A stretch of 64,000 nt of DNA from Paraburkholderia hospita. Lineage in GTDB: Bacteria > Pseudomonadota > Gammaproteobacteria > Burkholderiales > Burkholderiaceae. The notes under the pieces were generated by a model that was given only the letters and a program-made list of their open reading frames with translations, was not told the origin of the DNA and did not search any database. The translations under genes and the position numbers were made by a program. Location of the stretch: the NCBI RefSeq assembly GCF_002902965.1, contig NZ_CP026110.1, positions 36,134-100,133 of the forward strand, given 5' to 3'. Shown here in pieces: positions 50,880-60,495 of the stretch (positions are counted from its first letter, which is position 1; each line of letters opens with the position of its first letter).

Positions 50880-52102
50880 CACTGACCTCCCATACGGCCG
50901 CCAATCGCCCGGTACTTCTGCGTCAGGATCGGCTCGTATTCCTGACGCGCTAGGCTCGCGAGAATCTGACCATTGATGACGTTGCCCTTGCGCATCTCGT
51001 TTTCGACCTTGAGCAGCAGCCAGTTATTGAGCGACGAGACGCGAATTTGCTCGCGCACCAGGTTATCGCCGCTCATGGCCTGCAGATCCGTCTGGTACGC
51101 CGTGTTCGCATACCGTCGGCCGACTTCGAAGGCTTCAAACTCGCGCGCGGACATCATGCCGGTTGCCTTCGCTTGCGACGACGCCACCTGGTTGTAATAC
51201 GACGCCGCCGACGGCGCTTGCAGCGCATCGGTCAGCAGATCCTTCGTCGCCGAGTTCGGCTGGCTGTCGGCAATGAGTTGATCTTGCGGATCGGAGGCTG
51301 CGGAGATGACGGAGTTGTACTGGTTCATCAGGCCCACGTATTGACCGCCCGCGACCGTGTTCGCTTCACCCTTGCGCAGTTGCGGCCCGATCGACCGACG
51401 AATCGAGTTCTGCGTGTACATACGCGCGGCATCGGTCTGCGCCTGCGAGAACGTGAGTTCCGGTGCCTTTCCGTTCGGACCAGCGCCGCTCAGCACGGAG
51501 TCGATGCGCTTGTCGGCGCCGGGCATGTTGCCGGACACCGACGGGCACGCGGGAGCGCCACCATAGGCCGAGTAGTCGTCGCTGTCGCAATACTGAGCGT
51601 GGATTTTCGCCGCGCGCGACGCGTCGATTTCCGGTGCCGGCGGTGGAGAGTTGATCGCCTGCGCGATCGCGGCATTCGCGATCGACCCACCACCACCCGG
51701 CCGGATACCACCCTTCGCCGCGCCGGCGGCCGCACCGACCTGGACAGCACCGCCCGAGCCGGACTCGCTGCAGATATTGTCGGGCACTTGATAGCGTTGG
51801 CGCGCGTCCTCGACTCGGCGATTCATCTCCATGTTGACGTCGTTCTCGCGCTGCGCCCGCGCGGCGGCTTCGATCGTGCTCGCCGTCTTGCTGCCGTTCT
51901 CATTCACGGCCACGCCCAGGTTGTACAGCAGCGTGCTCACCGACGTGTTCATTGCGGAGATCGCGCCCGTGATGGTCGTGTTGGCGATGTTCACTGCGCC
52001 CACCACGCAGCCGTCGCAGATCGCGAACGCCGGCGTCGACGCCACCAGACCGCCAACCAGCGCCGCAGCGGCGAGCGGCTTCATTACGATGTTCTTCTTC
52101 AT
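50879..52102 (-). CDS. TraW-like exported conjugation protein, 407 aa
   Basis: Signal peptide (about 1-28, ending TPAFA) followed by ICDGCVVGA with an early Cys pair. Central Gly/Ala-rich linker, and a C-terminal helical half (SAREFEAFEVGRRYANTAY). Overlaps the DotO stop (ATGA). Gene order DotO - this - TraX-like - DotA equals traU-(V)-W-X-Y of IncI, and length also fits TraW. Confidence 0.7.
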   Translation of the reverse strand: MKKNIVMKPLAAAALVGGLVASTPAFAICDGCVVGAVNIANTTITGAISAMNTSVSTLLYNLGVAVNENGSKTASTIEAAARAQRENDVNMEMNRRVEDARQRYQVPDNICSESGSGGAVQVGAAAGAAKGGIRPGGGGSIANAAIAQAINSPPPAPEIDASRAAKIHAQYCDSDDYSAYGGAPACPSVSGNMPGADKRIDSVLSGAGPNGKAPELTFSQAQTDAARMYTQNSIRRSIGPQLRKGEANTVAGGQYVGLMNQYNSVISAASDPQDQLIADSQPNSATKDLLTDALQAPSAASYYNQVASSQAKATGMMSAREFEAFEVGRRYANTAYQTDLQAMSGDNLVREQIRVSSLNNWLLLKVENEMRKGNVINGQILASLARQEYEPILTQKYRAIGGRMGGQ

Positions 52103-55100
52103 ACGGCCAACTCCCGTTGCTTCCTGATGTTGCGCGTGTACGCCTCGACCAGCTTGCCCGCCAGTCGCTCGACGACGGACACGTCCTCTTTCTCCGACGA
52201 TTCGGTGCGCATGTGCTCAATCGTCTCCAACGCGGTCCCCAGCGGGAAGTGCTCAGCGAGCAGCTTGCGCGCTTCGTAAGGCCCGATTCGTTTGTAAAGC
52301 CGGTTGCGCAGCGCGACGTCTTCCTGCGTCGTCGAGAACGCCCACAGCTCGATCGGACCCACGGTGTTGGTAAGGAGCTGCACGACGAAACCGACCTTCG
52401 TCTTAAACAGCGCGAGGAAGTTGCCGCCTTCGGGGCCCGGACCGACGGCTTCGCGTTGCAGCCGTCGGATCGCTTCTTCGGAAACGTTGTAGAGCGTGCG
52501 CAGAATCGACTCGTCGGCCGCGTTGCCGCCGCGCATCACATAGACTGCCGTCGCCGCGTTGAGCAGCTCTTCCGGATAGTCGGCGAGGTACTGCGAGGCG
52601 TTGACGATACGGATACCCCACTTACGCCCTTCTCGCCCGTCCTTGATCATCGTCTGCACGAACGCCTGCTGACCGCCAGTGTTATGCACTTCGTCGTAAG
52701 CGATGGTCTTCTGCTCGTCTTGAACGTCCGCTACCCGCTTCAGGTGATAGTCCTGATACATCTCGGGGATCACGGGCAAAACCACTTCCTCGCGGAGGAA
52801 ATAGTTCTTTGCTGCCATCTGCCGCGCGAACATGTACATGGCGGCGGTACGAAGCATGCCCTCGGGCGTTTTCCCGCCAATCACGTCGTTCAGGTCGATC
52901 GAAATGACGCGCGTCTCGCTGTTCAGCTCGAAGCGCGTGCGGCCGGCGAAAAGCGCGTAGTTCGACGTCGCCACCGAGAAGCAACGGTACATGTACTTGA
53001 GCAGCGGCTCGTTAGTGCCTTCGACCCTAGCGTCGCCGAACAGGTCGCGGATCGACTCGTCGTTCAGATATGCGCTGAAATCCTGCAGCACAGGAACGGC
53101 TTGGCGCTGCGCGAGCGAAGCCTCGCGCACGTAGCCAGCCTTGAACAGCATATCGGTCACTTCCCACCACTTCGCGACCGACCACCACTCTTCCGAATAC
53201 TGTTCCTTCAGGCCCGACGACTCGAGCACATCGTCGACCGTCCGGTCGATATGCGGCTCGTACATGTGCGGGTTCTTCGTCGCACGATCCTCGTAGGCAA
53301 TCCGTAGCAGCATCTCGTTCACCTGCGAGCAACCCGCAGGCGCTTTCTTGGTGCCGGGATCGGTACAGAACAGCGTCATCAGATCGACGAGGAATTCGGT
53401 CTCGCGCGACGTCGGCGAGCGCGCGCCGAGCTGCGTGTCATACGGATTGGTCGCATAGTCGACCGAATTCTGCAGGCGAAGATACACAGCCTCGCTTTTG
53501 CGATGCTCCGGCAACGAATCCTTGATCAACTGGATAAGGCCGGACGAAGACGGGCCGACATCGATAATGGTCATCAACGGCAGGCGAACGTTGCCGGCGC
53601 GGTGAACCGTCGCGCTGTTCATCGAGTTCATGAGAACCGACTTACCGCTGCCCGGAGGCGCACTGATAAGCTCGATCCACGTGTCCTGCAGGCGACTGCC
53701 CAACTGGATCGGATAGATTTTCCCGTCGGGCGTGCGAACAATCAACGAACCGCCGTCGCCCCACGGCGTCGCCGGCCGCTGCAACGGCAAGAGATACAGC
53801 GCATCGGGCAGCGGCGGCACCATGCGGTTCGCGATGTTCTTCGTCGTAAAGCCCGGAATGGTGGACGCCCACGCAGCCAGCGGATCGCCGTGTACCGACG
53901 TCACTTGGCAGATGCCCCACGACTGAATCGACTTCTCGAGCGCTGCCATTCGGCGCTTCGTTTCGCGCTCGGAAGGCGACCAGGTGGACACGGCGAATTT
54001 CATTGAGCAGATCGCGTCTTCCTTCGATCGCTCGTTCAGGTCGATAAACGACTGTCGGATCTGGCGGTTGCTGGGCAGCATGCCCACGAACGCGACCATC
54101 ATTTGCCGAGCCCGCATCTCATTGAGGCCACCGGGATTCAGATCGACGCGAACGCGCCACGGGATTTCGCGGTCGATCGAAGCGAACAGCGACGAAAACG
54201 GCTGCGGTTCCTGCGGCCCGAGCTCCATCGACATGTTGCCGTGCCAGAGGTCGTCCGTCTTGATGATCTCGCGATGGTTCGTCACGTCGTTCGTGCAAAC
54301 CTGATAGTTGACCGGCGGCGCCGAGAGGTCCGAGTGATCGTGCTTGTCTTCCCGGCCACGCGGGATAAAGCGATCGCCGGGAAGCACCGGCCGAAACTTC
54401 TGCGAGGTCCGTTCGCGATTGACCATGATCCGCACGCGCTTGATCGCTTCGTGCGCGCTGATCGGCCGGAGCATGATGCCCGGCCGCCCTTCCGAGCCGC
54501 TGCGCTCGAAGTCATGACGCACGCGATCCACCATCGTGTCGTGACGATATTTCATCGCCATTATCACTGACGCGGGATTCTGACCGAATTCGATGCGCGG
54601 CAGATTGTGTTTCTGCGCATCCACCGACCGTTCCTTGAGCTCCCGCTTCATCTCCTCGGGGCTCATGACGTTCATGTGCGTGTACACGATCATCAGGTTC
54701 TGTTCCCACGCGACGAGCGGAGCATTACGCCGCACGCGGTCCAGAATGATGTCCTCCGACTTCAGGCCGATACGCCGAGCCGCATTGATCTGCGGCTCGG
54801 CAAGACGCATCAGCTCGTCAAGCGATCGATCGGGATCTCGCTCGAAACCGAACGTGATCGAGTGGCCGTAGCGCTTCATATAGCCGTTCATCTTCACGCG
54901 CAGGTTGTCGATCATCTTCCCGAAGTCTTGATCCGACAGGATCTGATACGTGCCCTGCACGTCGAACGCGGTCAGCAGCGCGAGCTTGTTGTCGACGACG
55001 ATGTACGGGTCTTTCAGGCCCGGGTGCCGCTTGATGTCTTCTTCCGTCAGGCCCACGGCCGTCGCCAGCTCGCAGTATCCGGCGAAGTCCTTGCCGATCC

Positions 55101-55164
55101 AGTAACGCGCGAGATAAGCGAGCGTGTCCTCGATCGCGGTTACACCCTTGTCCAGAAAGCCCAT
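52099..55164 (-). CDS. dotO: DotO/IcmB (TraU-like) ATPase, 1021 aa
   Basis: VirB4-type cytoplasmic ATPase, the main motor of the type IVB channel, which docks DotB. Walker A SAPPGSGKSVLMNS (Lys508), Walker B region QKTIAYDEVHNTGG, and a C-terminal sensor-like RIVNASQYLADYP. The N-terminal half (about 1-480) is the large family-specific domain. Length close to the usual 1000. ATG 55164 (MGFLDKGVTA) follows AAAGGAA; the 31-codon upstream extension overlaps the DotN gene. Confidence 0.93.
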   Translation of the reverse strand: MGFLDKGVTAIEDTLAYLARYWIGKDFAGYCELATAVGLTEEDIKRHPGLKDPYIVVDNKLALLTAFDVQGTYQILSDQDFGKMIDNLRVKMNGYMKRYGHSITFGFERDPDRSLDELMRLAEPQINAARRIGLKSEDIILDRVRRNAPLVAWEQNLMIVYTHMNVMSPEEMKRELKERSVDAQKHNLPRIEFGQNPASVIMAMKYRHDTMVDRVRHDFERSGSEGRPGIMLRPISAHEAIKRVRIMVNRERTSQKFRPVLPGDRFIPRGREDKHDHSDLSAPPVNYQVCTNDVTNHREIIKTDDLWHGNMSMELGPQEPQPFSSLFASIDREIPWRVRVDLNPGGLNEMRARQMMVAFVGMLPSNRQIRQSFIDLNERSKEDAICSMKFAVSTWSPSERETKRRMAALEKSIQSWGICQVTSVHGDPLAAWASTIPGFTTKNIANRMVPPLPDALYLLPLQRPATPWGDGGSLIVRTPDGKIYPIQLGSRLQDTWIELISAPPGSGKSVLMNSMNSATVHRAGNVRLPLMTIIDVGPSSSGLIQLIKDSLPEHRKSEAVYLRLQNSVDYATNPYDTQLGARSPTSRETEFLVDLMTLFCTDPGTKKAPAGCSQVNEMLLRIAYEDRATKNPHMYEPHIDRTVDDVLESSGLKEQYSEEWWSVAKWWEVTDMLFKAGYVREASLAQRQAVPVLQDFSAYLNDESIRDLFGDARVEGTNEPLLKYMYRCFSVATSNYALFAGRTRFELNSETRVISIDLNDVIGGKTPEGMLRTAAMYMFARQMAAKNYFLREEVVLPVIPEMYQDYHLKRVADVQDEQKTIAYDEVHNTGGQQAFVQTMIKDGREGRKWGIRIVNASQYLADYPEELLNAATAVYVMRGGNAADESILRTLYNVSEEAIRRLQREAVGPGPEGGNFLALFKTKVGFVVQLLTNTVGPIELWAFSTTQEDVALRNRLYKRIGPYEARKLLAEHFPLGTALETIEHMRTESSEKEDVSVVERLAGKLVEAYTRNIRKQRELAV

Positions 55165-55175
55165 GTTCGTTCCTT

Positions 55176-55928
55176 TTATGCAGGCGCGTTCATAACGTCG
55201 TGATACACCTGGCCCCACTTGCCGACCGGCAACGTACCGTAAGATTCGCGCGCCCACGTCGCAGCGACTTGCGTGTACGGGCCAGGATTGAAAACTACGG
55301 CGAGGTCTTGAAAGACGACCTCGCGCTTTTCCCGGTCCTCCTCCTCGAGGCGAACGATCGCCTCGGCGAACACAGCCGGGTCACTCGTGCCCCAAGCGTC
55401 CTTCGCGTAGTCGCGATGCGAAGCCATCCAGTTCAGCAGCTTCTTCGCATCCTCCCGCACGACAGGATCGTCCGACTGCATCGCAACGATGATCGTGCGC
55501 TGGAGATGGTTCGCATCTTGCCCACTCAGTCCCGGCAGATAGGCGATCACGGCGTTGCCTTCGCCGAGTTCGCCGAGATGGTTCCAGCCGTGGCACAGAT
55601 GATCCGCGGCGCGCAGGTTCTCTGCTCGCACGTCGCGATGGTTGTCGCTCAGGTTGTGAACCTGGTTCTGCGACGAATAGAAGCCGCAGAACATGCAACG
55701 GTGCCCGTCGGCGACGAGCGTTTTGCGGCGTAGATCCTGCTGCTCGAATTCGGGTTCCGTCGGCTCGACCGCGCTCGGGTGCTTGTCGCCCCAAACGCGG
55801 CTTTTCGTCGAAAAGAGCAGAGCCGGGTGCGCCGCCTTCTCGAAGTTGCTGCCCAAGCTTGGCTTAGGCTGCACCTTGTCGAGCTCGACGTCGGCCGGGT
55901 CGTGAATATCGGTTCGGTCTGTCGTCAT
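55176..55928 (-). CDS. dotN: DotN/IcmJ (TraT-like) zinc protein, 250 aa
   Basis: Coupling-complex adaptor that binds DotL. HNH-like zinc region CMFCGFYSSQNQVHNLSDNH with later HLCHGWNHL (about residues 78-125), which matches IcmJ. C-terminal domain helical. The family keeps the zinc fold but is not known to cut DNA. Gene order next to DotO is as in Legionella (icmJ-icmB) and IncI (traT-traU). Confidence 0.85.
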   Translation of the reverse strand: MTTDRTDIHDPADVELDKVQPKPSLGSNFEKAAHPALLFSTKSRVWGDKHPSAVEPTEPEFEQQDLRRKTLVADGHRCMFCGFYSSQNQVHNLSDNHRDVRAENLRAADHLCHGWNHLGELGEGNAVIAYLPGLSGQDANHLQRTIIVAMQSDDPVVREDAKKLLNWMASHRDYAKDAWGTSDPAVFAEAIVRLEEEDREKREVVFQDLAVVFNPGPYTQVAATWARESYGTLPVGKWGQVYHDVMNAPA

Positions 55929-55976
55929 CGCTAAGTAGAGGCGGTCGGTTGACCGCCCTCCCCCGTATGAGAGCGG

Positions 55977-56450
55977 TTACTGCGGCAGCGCGCCTTGCGA
56001 CGAGCTCTGGATACCTACCGTTTCGCCGGCCTTGATCATCACGAAGCCGGTCGCGCCGAGAGCGGCACCCGCCAAGATCGGAACAAAAATCTGGCCGCCC
56101 TTGATCTGGCTATGCTCGCCTTCCTTACCCTTGCGCCACCAGTTGTAGCCGCCGTAGCCTGCCCCGCCGAACCCAACGGCGGCGAAGAGCTTGCCGAGGT
56201 TGGTCTTGATTGAATCGCCCTGTTGGGCGGCTGAGTCGACCATCCCGGCAATACCATTGGTGGCCTGAGCGTGTGCCGCAGTCGCGACGAACAGACCCGT
56301 AAAGGTCATCGCGGCGCTTGCCATCATGATGCGACGCTCGCGCGGCGTCCGCGATTCCACATAGTCCGCGCACTTTGCCGTCGCGCTAATGTGCGCTTTA
56401 CGCCCGAGGTCTCCGAGCCACTCGATGGGCTTGAACATTACCTTTTTCAT
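55977..56450 (-). CDS. DotP/IcmD-like membrane protein (TraR position), 157 aa
   Basis: N-terminal basic stretch, then a hydrophobic segment (MMASAAMTFTGLFVATAAHA) that may be a signal anchor, and a second hydrophobic segment near 120-140 (ILAGAALGATGFVMI). GGAGAAG precedes the ATG. DotP and DotE are small related membrane proteins; this assignment depends on gene order. The N-terminal extension of about 45 residues is unusual for a signal sequence. Confidence 0.68.
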   Translation of the reverse strand: MKKVMFKPIEWLGDLGRKAHISATAKCADYVESRTPRERRIMMASAAMTFTGLFVATAAHAQATNGIAGMVDSAAQQGDSIKTNLGKLFAAVGFGGAGYGGYNWWRKGKEGEHSQIKGGQIFVPILAGAALGATGFVMIKAGETVGIQSSSQGALPQ

Positions 56451-56474
56451 ACATCTTCTCCTATCAAGGTGGAA

Positions 56475-57008
56475 CTACCAGTAGAGGCCGAAAGATTGCC
56501 GGAACGCCTCGATAACATCCGGGATCTGAACCAGCATCGCCCCGCCCACCATGTGAGTGAGGGCACGCCAGACAGAATCGTCAGCACCGTGTGACGACTG
56601 CCCGTCCATCGATGCTTTTTTCAGAATGACGACGCCACGAAAGAAGAAGACGCCGCCCGCCACACTCGCGATCGTTAGGACTGCATTGATCGCGTCCGCA
56701 AAGCGACCGAAATCGGCCGCCCCACTGTACGAAATCGGCCCGTAGCTCACTGAGCCGGTGCCGAACGAATTCCACGTCGCGTTGATGAACTGCGACAGGT
56801 TCAACAGCAGGCCGCCGATCAGGATGATCGGCAGAATGTCACCGATCGTGACCGGAGACTGGCCCGGCAGTCGCGACGCGCGCTGCATACGCAACAGCGA
56901 GTTCCCGACGTACAGGATGCCGACCACTACGCCGAGCACCCAAAGGAATCGCCACATCGCCACCGAAAAATCGCTGGCGAAGTGGACGACCATCTGAGCC
57001 AGATCCAT
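56475..57008 (-). CDS. DotE/IcmC-like membrane protein (TraQ position), 177 aa
   Basis: Three to four hydrophobic helices (about 15-35, 55-75, 100-125, 150-170) with AAFRQSF-type end, as in small Dot/Icm membrane proteins. ILPIILIGGLLLNLSQFINA is the most conserved-looking segment. It follows the DotF gene by 12 nt. Confidence 0.7.
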   Translation of the reverse strand: MDLAQMVVHFASDFSVAMWRFLWVLGVVVGILYVGNSLLRMQRASRLPGQSPVTIGDILPIILIGGLLLNLSQFINATWNSFGTGSVSYGPISYSGAADFGRFADAINAVLTIASVAGGVFFFRGVVILKKASMDGQSSHGADDSVWRALTHMVGGAMLVQIPDVIEAFRQSFGLYW

Positions 57009-57020
57009 AGCGTCGCGCTC

Positions 57021-57902
57021 CTATCGAATGGTGCCGAGCGACGTCACAACCTGACGCGTCGAGGCATCGACACGAACGATGCGCATGCCATCGATGACAT
57101 CGCCAGCTTGGACGACATAGGTGCGCTCGGCATTCTGAATCCATGCCTGGTCGCGGTAGACCGTGTTGAGCGTGAAGTCGCCCGGTTTCGTCGTTCCGGC
57201 GCCAATACGCGTCGTCGCCGTCGGCGTGGTGCTTACATACCGACGCGGTGAGGTCGAAACGTGACGCACCCGATGCTTCGGCTTGCTGACGCTCGTGCTC
57301 GCGGTCGCGATCGGAGCAGGACACTTCGCCGCTTGCGCTTCGGCCGTGGCGAGCTTGCCCTGCAGATCGTCAACCTTCGCCTGCAACTCGGTTTCCTTCG
57401 CTGTCGGTTGCGATGCTTGCGTGCTGGTCGCGCTCGCACCACCCGGCGCTGACGCAGCGGTTACCGTCGCCGCAGATGCACCGCTTGCCGGAGCCACCGC
57501 AGTCACGTCGCTCGCCGGGGCTGCTGTCGCAGCCGTGACGCTCGAGGCCGCGACTGCCGGCGATGTGGCGGGCTGATTCGCGACCGGCTGATACTGTTGA
57601 GCCCGGCTTGCATCGGTCATTGCCTGATCGGGGTTGAGCATGCGCGCGGTCGTCGATTTGTCCGAAGACGATCCGCTGAATACATACGGCCAGCCGATCC
57701 ACGCCGCTGCGACGACAGCGCAGGCGATCGCGAAGTGCACCGGGCCGAGCTTCGACACGAAACTCGGCAGCGTGGAAGCCTTCGGCTGCGCTGCACTGGC
57801 TTGCGTTTTTCCGGATTCGCTCGCGTTCTTCGCATCCGGCTTCATGTTGAAAATGTCTACGCCGGAATCCGGCTGCTTATCCTTGCCTGTCGGGTCGCTC
57901 AT
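57021..57902 (-). CDS. dotF: DotF/IcmG-like protein (TraP position), 293 aa
   Basis: Cytoplasmic N-terminus (about 1-50), one membrane helix (about 55-75, VHFAIACAVVAAAWIGWPYV), a long Ala/Ser/Thr-rich periplasmic stalk to about 170, a short coiled coil (ETELQAKVDDLQGKLATAEA) and a small C-terminal beta domain (AWIQNAERTYVVQAGDVIDG). This is the DotF layout. ATG 57902 (MSDPTGK) has AAGG at correct spacing; the GTG 9 nt upstream is also open. Operator O7 lies just before. Confidence 0.78.
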   Translation of the reverse strand: MSDPTGKDKQPDSGVDIFNMKPDAKNASESGKTQASAAQPKASTLPSFVSKLGPVHFAIACAVVAAAWIGWPYVFSGSSSDKSTTARMLNPDQAMTDASRAQQYQPVANQPATSPAVAASSVTAATAAPASDVTAVAPASGASAATVTAASAPGGASATSTQASQPTAKETELQAKVDDLQGKLATAEAQAAKCPAPIATASTSVSKPKHRVRHVSTSPRRYVSTTPTATTRIGAGTTKPGDFTLNTVYRDQAWIQNAERTYVVQAGDVIDGMRIVRVDASTRQVVTSLGTIR

Positions 57903-57913
57903 ATCGGGCACCT

Positions 57914-57939
57914 TTTCGTATCGTGTCTATTATACGGAA
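57914..57939. promoter_or_regulatory. Transfer operator O7 (dotF promoter)
   Basis: TTTCGTAT-N10-ATACGGAA in the 37 bp between dotG and dotF. TATAAT on the minus strand (57933-57928) overlaps the right arm, so dotF and downstream genes can be transcribed separately from dotI-dotH-dotG. Confidence 0.68.
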
Positions 57940-59283
57940 TTATTGCTGAGGATAGTAGCCCGATCCCGGCGGCTGGTAATAGCTCGGAGGCGTGTACCCA
58001 GGCATGTTGTACGGCGTATTGCTGTAGCCGCCGTAGCCGCTCGGAGCCACGGGAGAAACGTTCAGCTTGGGCGGTTGCGATGCCGGCTGACCCACGGCGC
58101 TGAGCGGATCGGTTCCGGGAGCCATCGGCTGGCGAGGTTGGGTCGGTCCCGTCGCACCAGCGGCAACGTCGTCGCTCGCGAGCACCGGGCCGATGAACTG
58201 AATCCAGATAGGCGTGTCCTTCGGGATAAGAACCTGCTTCACTGGCATGTTCGCCGCGTCGTTGGCCAGCACCTGCCCCGCTTGCTGGCCCATACCGCCC
58301 GCAATCGTTCCACCGACAGCGCTCCAGCTTGGCGTCGACGGATAGGTCTGGATGACACCGCCTTGCGGCGTGATGATGTTCTGCGCGGCCGCCTGCTCAA
58401 AGAGTTGACCAGTTCGCCCAATGCCCATCGCGATGGCAGGGATGATGATGCGCGAGAAGTAACGGTTGTTGACGTCGCCCGACAACGCCGTGCGCATCGT
58501 CGTTTGATCCATAGCCTTCGCGGTCACCTTGTACGAGTGGCCCTGCCACTGCATGTACGAGAACGTCATGTCGACCGAGTTGGTGATTCGCTTGTAGCCC
58601 ATCGCGAACAGCACCGCACCGGCGTACTGACCGTTCGGGATATACGCCCGCACGACCGAATTCTCATCCGTATCGATAGCCGTCTGGAGCATGGCAGGGA
58701 TAAGAGCGAAGTCCTCGACGACCTTCACTTTCGCTGCGGCCGCCGCGGCGGCCTGTTGCACCTGGGCCGGCGTGTCCGACTCGTGCATCAGCGACTTCGC
58801 GTAATCAGCGCTGTCCGTCGAAACGCGCGCAGTGCTATGCGGCACCGGCGCCCAGTTCGCCATCAACCCCTGCATCTGGTCACTGACTTCCTTCTGACGC
58901 TGCTGGTCCTGCTGCGGGTTCTGTTGCTGGGCCGGCTGCTGGTAGTAGACGACCTGCTGCGCTTGAGGCTGGGCCTGCGGCGCACTCGCGGGCTGATCCG
59001 GTACGTTGTTCGTGCGACTCGACAGCACTGACAGATACGACTGCCCGTTCTGCTCGGCATCGGTCGCCTTGGTGCGGTTGTATTTGTCGAGAACCTGCGA
59101 ATACTGCTCGCTTTCTTTGGTCGGTGTGCCGCGCCCTTGCGTTTGCACCGCGCTGATCTGCGACTGCTTGCGCGAGCTGTCGGCGAAGTAGGTCGCGGCG
59201 ATATAGCCGACAACCGCGATCGTCACGATGACCCCGATCGCGACGATTTTGCTTTGGCGCCCGACGTCCGATTGTGTACTCAT
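57940..59283 (-). CDS. dotG: DotG/IcmE (TraO-like) core-channel protein, 447 aa
   Basis: VirB10-like protein that spans from inner to outer membrane. Short cytoplasmic part, membrane helix (about 13-33, IVAIGVIVTIAVVGYIAATY), Gln/Pro-rich periplasmic linker (about 85-135), and the conserved VirB10-type C-terminal domain (about 200-380: NSVVRAYIPNGQYAGAVL, VKQVLIPKDTPIWIQF). Pro/Tyr/Gly-rich end. It lacks the long pentapeptide-repeat region of Legionella DotG and is like plasmid TraO. Confidence 0.88.
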   Translation of the reverse strand: MSTQSDVGRQSKIVAIGVIVTIAVVGYIAATYFADSSRKQSQISAVQTQGRGTPTKESEQYSQVLDKYNRTKATDAEQNGQSYLSVLSSRTNNVPDQPASAPQAQPQAQQVVYYQQPAQQQNPQQDQQRQKEVSDQMQGLMANWAPVPHSTARVSTDSADYAKSLMHESDTPAQVQQAAAAAAAKVKVVEDFALIPAMLQTAIDTDENSVVRAYIPNGQYAGAVLFAMGYKRITNSVDMTFSYMQWQGHSYKVTAKAMDQTTMRTALSGDVNNRYFSRIIIPAIAMGIGRTGQLFEQAAAQNIITPQGGVIQTYPSTPSWSAVGGTIAGGMGQQAGQVLANDAANMPVKQVLIPKDTPIWIQFIGPVLASDDVAAGATGPTQPRQPMAPGTDPLSAVGQPASQPPKLNVSPVAPSGYGGYSNTPYNMPGYTPPSYYQPPGSGYYPQQ

Positions 59284-59293
59284 GCTCTGCCTC

Positions 59294-60484
59294 TCAATTG
59301 ATGTCGAGTTGGAGCGTCACGGACCGGCCCATCTCGGACAGCGTGACGTAAGGGGTCGGCGGCAACCGATAAACGCGCGTGCCGTCGGCGGCAGACATGC
59401 TTTGATCGAATGCCGTCTGAATGTCGTAGTTCGTGCGAACGAACATCGCGTCGCCGTACTGCCAAACCTGCGTGCGTGCCGGTACGTCGCCATGCGCTGT
59501 CACGCGCTTCGCGCCACTCGGCGGAATGCCGTCGAGGAATCCCTGCATCGTGTCGTCGTACAGCGCGATACGACCGGCTCCGAGGAACGGGGCTTGTGCG
59601 TTCGGACCACGGCCGGGCACACGCAGATCGAGGCGATAGTCGACAACGCGGCTCTTCTCTTTCGAATCGGGCTCGCCGGTGGCGAGCTTGACCACGACCG
59701 GCGTCGCCATGCCCTGAAGGAAGACGGTCACATTACCGTCTTCATAGGCCGATAACGCCGAGATCACGACGGACGGCGTGCCTTGCAACCATTCGACATC
59801 GAAGTAGCGGGCATCGGAAACTCGCGGAGCAACGGCGAGCGGCCACGGCGCGCCCGTCGAATCCACGAACACCAGCGTCGTCTGCTCGCCGGGCAGCACG
59901 CGCGCGATCGGGAGCGCGGCACCGGGCGAGAGGTCGACCGAGATGCTGCTGATCCGGGGCACGGTCCTGACAGGGTGATAAGCCTTTGCCTTGCGCGAGT
60001 CGTCGAGCTGCTGACGCAGCTTGACGATCTCGCCGTTGCTGAAGGGCGAAACGACCTGCTCGGCGCGTTCGTAATTGCTCGGAGGCGCGAGCGGGGGCAT
60101 CGGCGCGACGCCATTCTGAGGTACTGCTCCCGCCGGATACTGCTGCGGGTAGCCCTGCGGGGCTTGTCCGGCCACAGCATAATTCGCCGCTCCATAGTTG
60201 GTTTGCGGGAACGCAGCCTGAATTTGCTGCTGCGAGCTCATCGGCGCTTGACCAGGCGGCGGCGGAAATGCGCCGGCCGGTGCGCCCGCATTGACCCACT
60301 GCGGGGCTTGCGCTTGTTGCGGCTGCTGCGGTGCCGGTGCAGGCGCTGCGACACCTTGCGCGGCCGGTGCCGCGCTTTGCTGCTGCGCCGGTTGGGGTTG
60401 AGGCTGTTGCGCGTTTTGAGCCATCGCCGGAGCGAGTGTGCTGGCCGCCAACGGTGCAACGAGCAAAAGGGCGAGTCGTTTCAT
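59294..60484 (-). CDS. dotH: DotH/IcmK (TraN-like) outer-membrane core protein, 396 aa
   Basis: Signal peptide (about 1-24, ending APAMA), a Gln/Pro/Ala-rich linker to about 140, then a C-terminal beta domain of about 240 residues (RTVPRISSISVDLSPGAALP, LAVAPRVSDARYFDVEWLQG) of the DotH type, related to VirB9. ATG 60484 (MKRLALLL) is chosen; a TTG 15 nt upstream is also open. It lies between DotI and DotG, the traM-N-O order. Confidence 0.86.
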   Translation of the reverse strand: MKRLALLLVAPLAASTLAPAMAQNAQQPQPQPAQQQSAAPAAQGVAAPAPAPQQPQQAQAPQWVNAGAPAGAFPPPPGQAPMSSQQQIQAAFPQTNYGAANYAVAGQAPQGYPQQYPAGAVPQNGVAPMPPLAPPSNYERAEQVVSPFSNGEIVKLRQQLDDSRKAKAYHPVRTVPRISSISVDLSPGAALPIARVLPGEQTTLVFVDSTGAPWPLAVAPRVSDARYFDVEWLQGTPSVVISALSAYEDGNVTVFLQGMATPVVVKLATGEPDSKEKSRVVDYRLDLRVPGRGPNAQAPFLGAGRIALYDDTMQGFLDGIPPSGAKRVTAHGDVPARTQVWQYGDAMFVRTNYDIQTAFDQSMSAADGTRVYRLPPTPYVTLSEMGRSVTLQLDIN

Positions 60485-60495
60485 CGTTCGAGTCC

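Noticed and set aside
57634..59031. Plus-strand frame of 465 codons
   Set aside because: Antisense shadow of dotF/dotG with extreme Arg/His content.
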